DNA of 8,171 bases, taken from contig PKVB01000072.1 of assembly GCA_003131365.1 (NCBI GenBank), positions 31,975 through 40,145 of the forward strand. The letters are read 5' to 3'. Positions 7,311 to 8,171 of the stretch are shown here, piece after piece (the stretch's first letter is position 1; each line of letters starts with the position of its first letter). This stretch comes from Gemmatimonadota bacterium (GTDB lineage Bacteria > Gemmatimonadota > Gemmatimonadetes > Gemmatimonadales > Gemmatimonadaceae). A program made the translations under genes and the position numbers. The notes under the pieces were generated by a model. It had not been told where the DNA came from. It ran no database searches and saw only the letters and a list, made by a program, of their open reading frames with translations.

Positions 7311-7314
7311 CTCC
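7311..7314 (-). promoter_or_regulatory. Shine-Dalgarno that decides the cupredoxin start
   Basis: GGAG on the minus strand, six bases before ATG 7304. It is the best ribosome site in the neighbourhood and supports the short 143-residue form of the cupredoxin. Confidence 0.65.
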
Positions 7315-7331
7315 ATCAGGAATGGATCCAA

Positions 7332-7376
7332 TCGAATGTGCCCGAGCAACCGAAGCGGGCGCGCGGGCACATTCGA
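7332..7376. promoter_or_regulatory. Perfect 13-bp inverted repeat upstream of the cupredoxin gene
   Basis: TCGAATGTGCCCG (7332-7344) and CGGGCACATTCGA (7364-7376) are exact reverse complements separated by 19 bases. The near arm lies 27 bases from ATG 7304. The repeat could be an operator bound by a dimeric regulator, or a stem in the 5' leader of the cupredoxin mRNA. No T-run follows the stem on the plus strand. On the minus strand the following sequence (ATTGGATCCATTCC) is not a U-tract either, so it is not an intrinsic terminator. Confidence 0.6.
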
Positions 7377-7585
7377 ATACAGCAGGCAAGATGTCGTATC
7401 CGTTCTGTGCGAAGCGTAAGGAACGGCCTGAACTTGCATAGGGGAATCCCCCACATGGTGCAGTCCAGGTCCACATCGGCCGACGGCAAAAAAACGTTCG
7501 CCTGGTGCGTCTACGCTGGGGGCGATAGACGGCAGTTCCGCATTCAGGGGAGTCAACAAGAGCCAGACGGAGTACGTTTATCAAC

Positions 7586-8143
7586 ATGTCGAACCCGATT
7601 CGTTCTCTGCTGGCGACCACACTGCTCTCTGTGGCCGCTTCCTGCACACCTGCGCCCCGCACTTTCTCCACCCCGACGCACGCGGACTCGACCGTCATCC
7701 GCCGGGATATCGAGTACCTCGCCAGTGACCAGCTCGAGGGCAGGCTCGCCGGCACACCGGGGAATGATTCCGCCGCGGCGTATCTCGCCAGACGCTACCG
7801 CTCACTCGGCCTGACTCCGCTGGCACCGGGTTATCTCCAGCCGTTCAATGCACTCTCCGCGCAGGACGCGCACATGGGGCGAACCGCGCCGAGGCCGACG
7901 CAGAACGTCGTCGCGCTACTGCGCGGTCGTGATCCGGTGTTGCGCGATGAGTACATAGTGATCGGCGCGCACTTCGATCACCTGGGACGGGAGACGACGT
8001 TCGCCCAGGATCCGGAAGCGGGGAACGCGATCCGGAACGGAGCGGACGACAATGCATCCGGAACCGCCGCCGTCCTCGACCTCGCCCGGATGCTCGTGGC
8101 GGATCCGCCGCGCCGCTCGGTGAAGAGCGCGAAATGGAAGTGA
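7586..8143 (+). CDS. M28 family zinc metallopeptidase, C-terminally broken
   Basis: The first part of an exported M28-type aminopeptidase/carboxypeptidase, an enzyme that uses two zinc ions to trim peptides. Residues 1-20 are a signal ending in SVAASC, a plausible lipobox, so Cys20 may be lipidated. The N-terminal part has family-typical text: IEYLASDQLEGRLAGTPGND (42-61) and AAAYLARRYRSLGLTP (63-78). The metal motifs IGAHFDHLG (126-134; His129) and NGADDNASGTAAVLDLAR (151-168; bridging Asp near 154) are present. The reading frame stays family-like to ADPPRRSV (172-179), then gives KSAKWK and a TGA at 8141-8143. The expected next block (LFVAF.AEE.GLLGS), with the catalytic Glu and the remaining ligands, is absent, and so is the rest of the usual chain. 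The product as written could not be active. The break coincides with a switch to mreB-like sequence. Confidence 0.85.
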   Translation: MSNPIRSLLATTLLSVAASCTPAPRTFSTPTHADSTVIRRDIEYLASDQLEGRLAGTPGNDSAAAYLARRYRSLGLTPLAPGYLQPFNALSAQDAHMGRTAPRPTQNVVALLRGRDPVLRDEYIVIGAHFDHLGRETTFAQDPEAGNAIRNGADDNASGTAAVLDLARMLVADPPRRSVKSAKWK

Positions 8144-8171
8144 AAGGACGCGATCTCGTCTCGGGAATTCG
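8122..8171 (+). CDS. mreB: Internal fragment resembling mreB, running off the right edge
   Basis: In the frame starting at 8122 the sequence reads EEREMEVKGRDLVSGI. This matches the MreB stretch that in E. coli is REIEVRGRNLAEGV, roughly residues 210-235 of about 345. It is a different frame from the M28 gene, lacks a start and the first two thirds of MreB, and continues to the last base. The same frame just to the left (8101-8118) also reads GSAAPL, like the GSAYP of MreB, though M28 homology overlaps there. About 16 residues are enough to recognise but not to prove the family. Confidence 0.6.

Larger units (their letters stand above)
7305..7585. other. Divergent regulatory gap between cupredoxin and M28 peptidase genes
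   Basis: This 281-base gap must hold the promoters of both the cupredoxin cluster (minus) and the peptidase (plus). Besides the 13-bp inverted repeat and the cupredoxin ribosome site, I see an A7 tract (7488-7494), a short GGGGAATCCCC palindrome (7441-7451) and a GGAG (7569-7572) 13 bases before the peptidase ATG. I could not find a -35/-10 pair convincing enough to call on either strand. Confidence 0.5.

Noticed and set aside
7441..7451. GGGGAATCCCC palindrome as an operator
   Set aside because: Only four base pairs on each side, common by chance in this composition; not enough to call.
7305..7559. N-terminal extension of the cupredoxin (228-residue form)
   Set aside because: It would place 85 non-family residues, read through the inverted repeat, before an obvious signal peptide; a good GGAG sits right before ATG 7304.
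7237..7755. 172-residue minus-strand open frame across the divergent gap
   Set aside because: It overlaps two well-supported genes in other frames and has no recognisable domain.
7338..7814. 158-residue plus-strand open frame overlapping the M28 start
   Set aside because: It shows no family resemblance and runs out of frame through the M28 signal peptide and conserved N-terminus.
8101..8171. Simple frameshift restoring the M28 reading frame
   Set aside because: Neither alternative frame gives the expected LFVAF.AEE.GLLGS block; one gives an MreB-like sequence and the other a stop-containing string.
1..8171. CRISPR array, tRNA/rRNA, insertion sequence or phage genes
   Set aside because: No spaced direct repeats, no tRNA-like cloverleaf, no transposase or phage protein resemblance seen on either strand.

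Overview
The window reads as a piece of a GC-rich bacterial chromosome. The gene set (secreted S9 and M28 peptidases, a DUF3108-type exported protein, a Tat-exported Fe-S protein with an NrfD partner, a small cupredoxin) would fit Gemmatimonadota or a similar Gram-negative soil or sediment lineage. That placement is inferred from general style only; there is no rRNA or other phylogenetic marker apart from a possible short mreB scrap at the right edge.

Layout from left to right. (1) A UbiA-superfamily membrane prenyltransferase on the plus strand, cut off by the left edge (2-844). Its 3' end overlaps by 9 bases with (2) a convergent minus-strand DUF3108-like exported protein (836-1624). (3) Upstream of that on the minus strand is a full-length exported oligopeptidase B / prolyl oligopeptidase family serine peptidase (1678-3810). 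It has a good sigma70-type promoter in the 120-base gap to its right, and probably forms a two-gene unit with the DUF3108 gene. (4) A minus-strand three-gene cluster follows, in transcription order: a type I copper protein (6873-7304), a Tat-exported four-cluster ferredoxin-like subunit (5853-6791) and an NrfD-type polytopic quinone-interacting subunit (3931-5856). The last two overlap by ATGA. (5) A 281-base divergent regulatory gap holds a perfect 13-bp inverted repeat near the cupredoxin start. (6) A plus-strand M28 metallopeptidase (7586-8143) breaks off after its second zinc motif. From about base 8120 the sequence instead reads, in another frame, as the interior of mreB.

The most biologically interesting unit is the cupredoxin / Fe-S / NrfD cluster. 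It has the parts for moving electrons between the membrane quinone pool and a periplasmic copper protein, but no molybdopterin or other catalytic subunit is visible. The NrfD subunit carries an extra C-terminal module: a signal-peptide-like transmembrane segment, an Ig-like beta domain and a final transmembrane helix. It looks like a fusion with a once-separate exported protein. The M28/mreB junction is most simply a chimeric join (assembly or cloning) or a local rearrangement, so the right-hand ~50 bases should not be trusted as native context.
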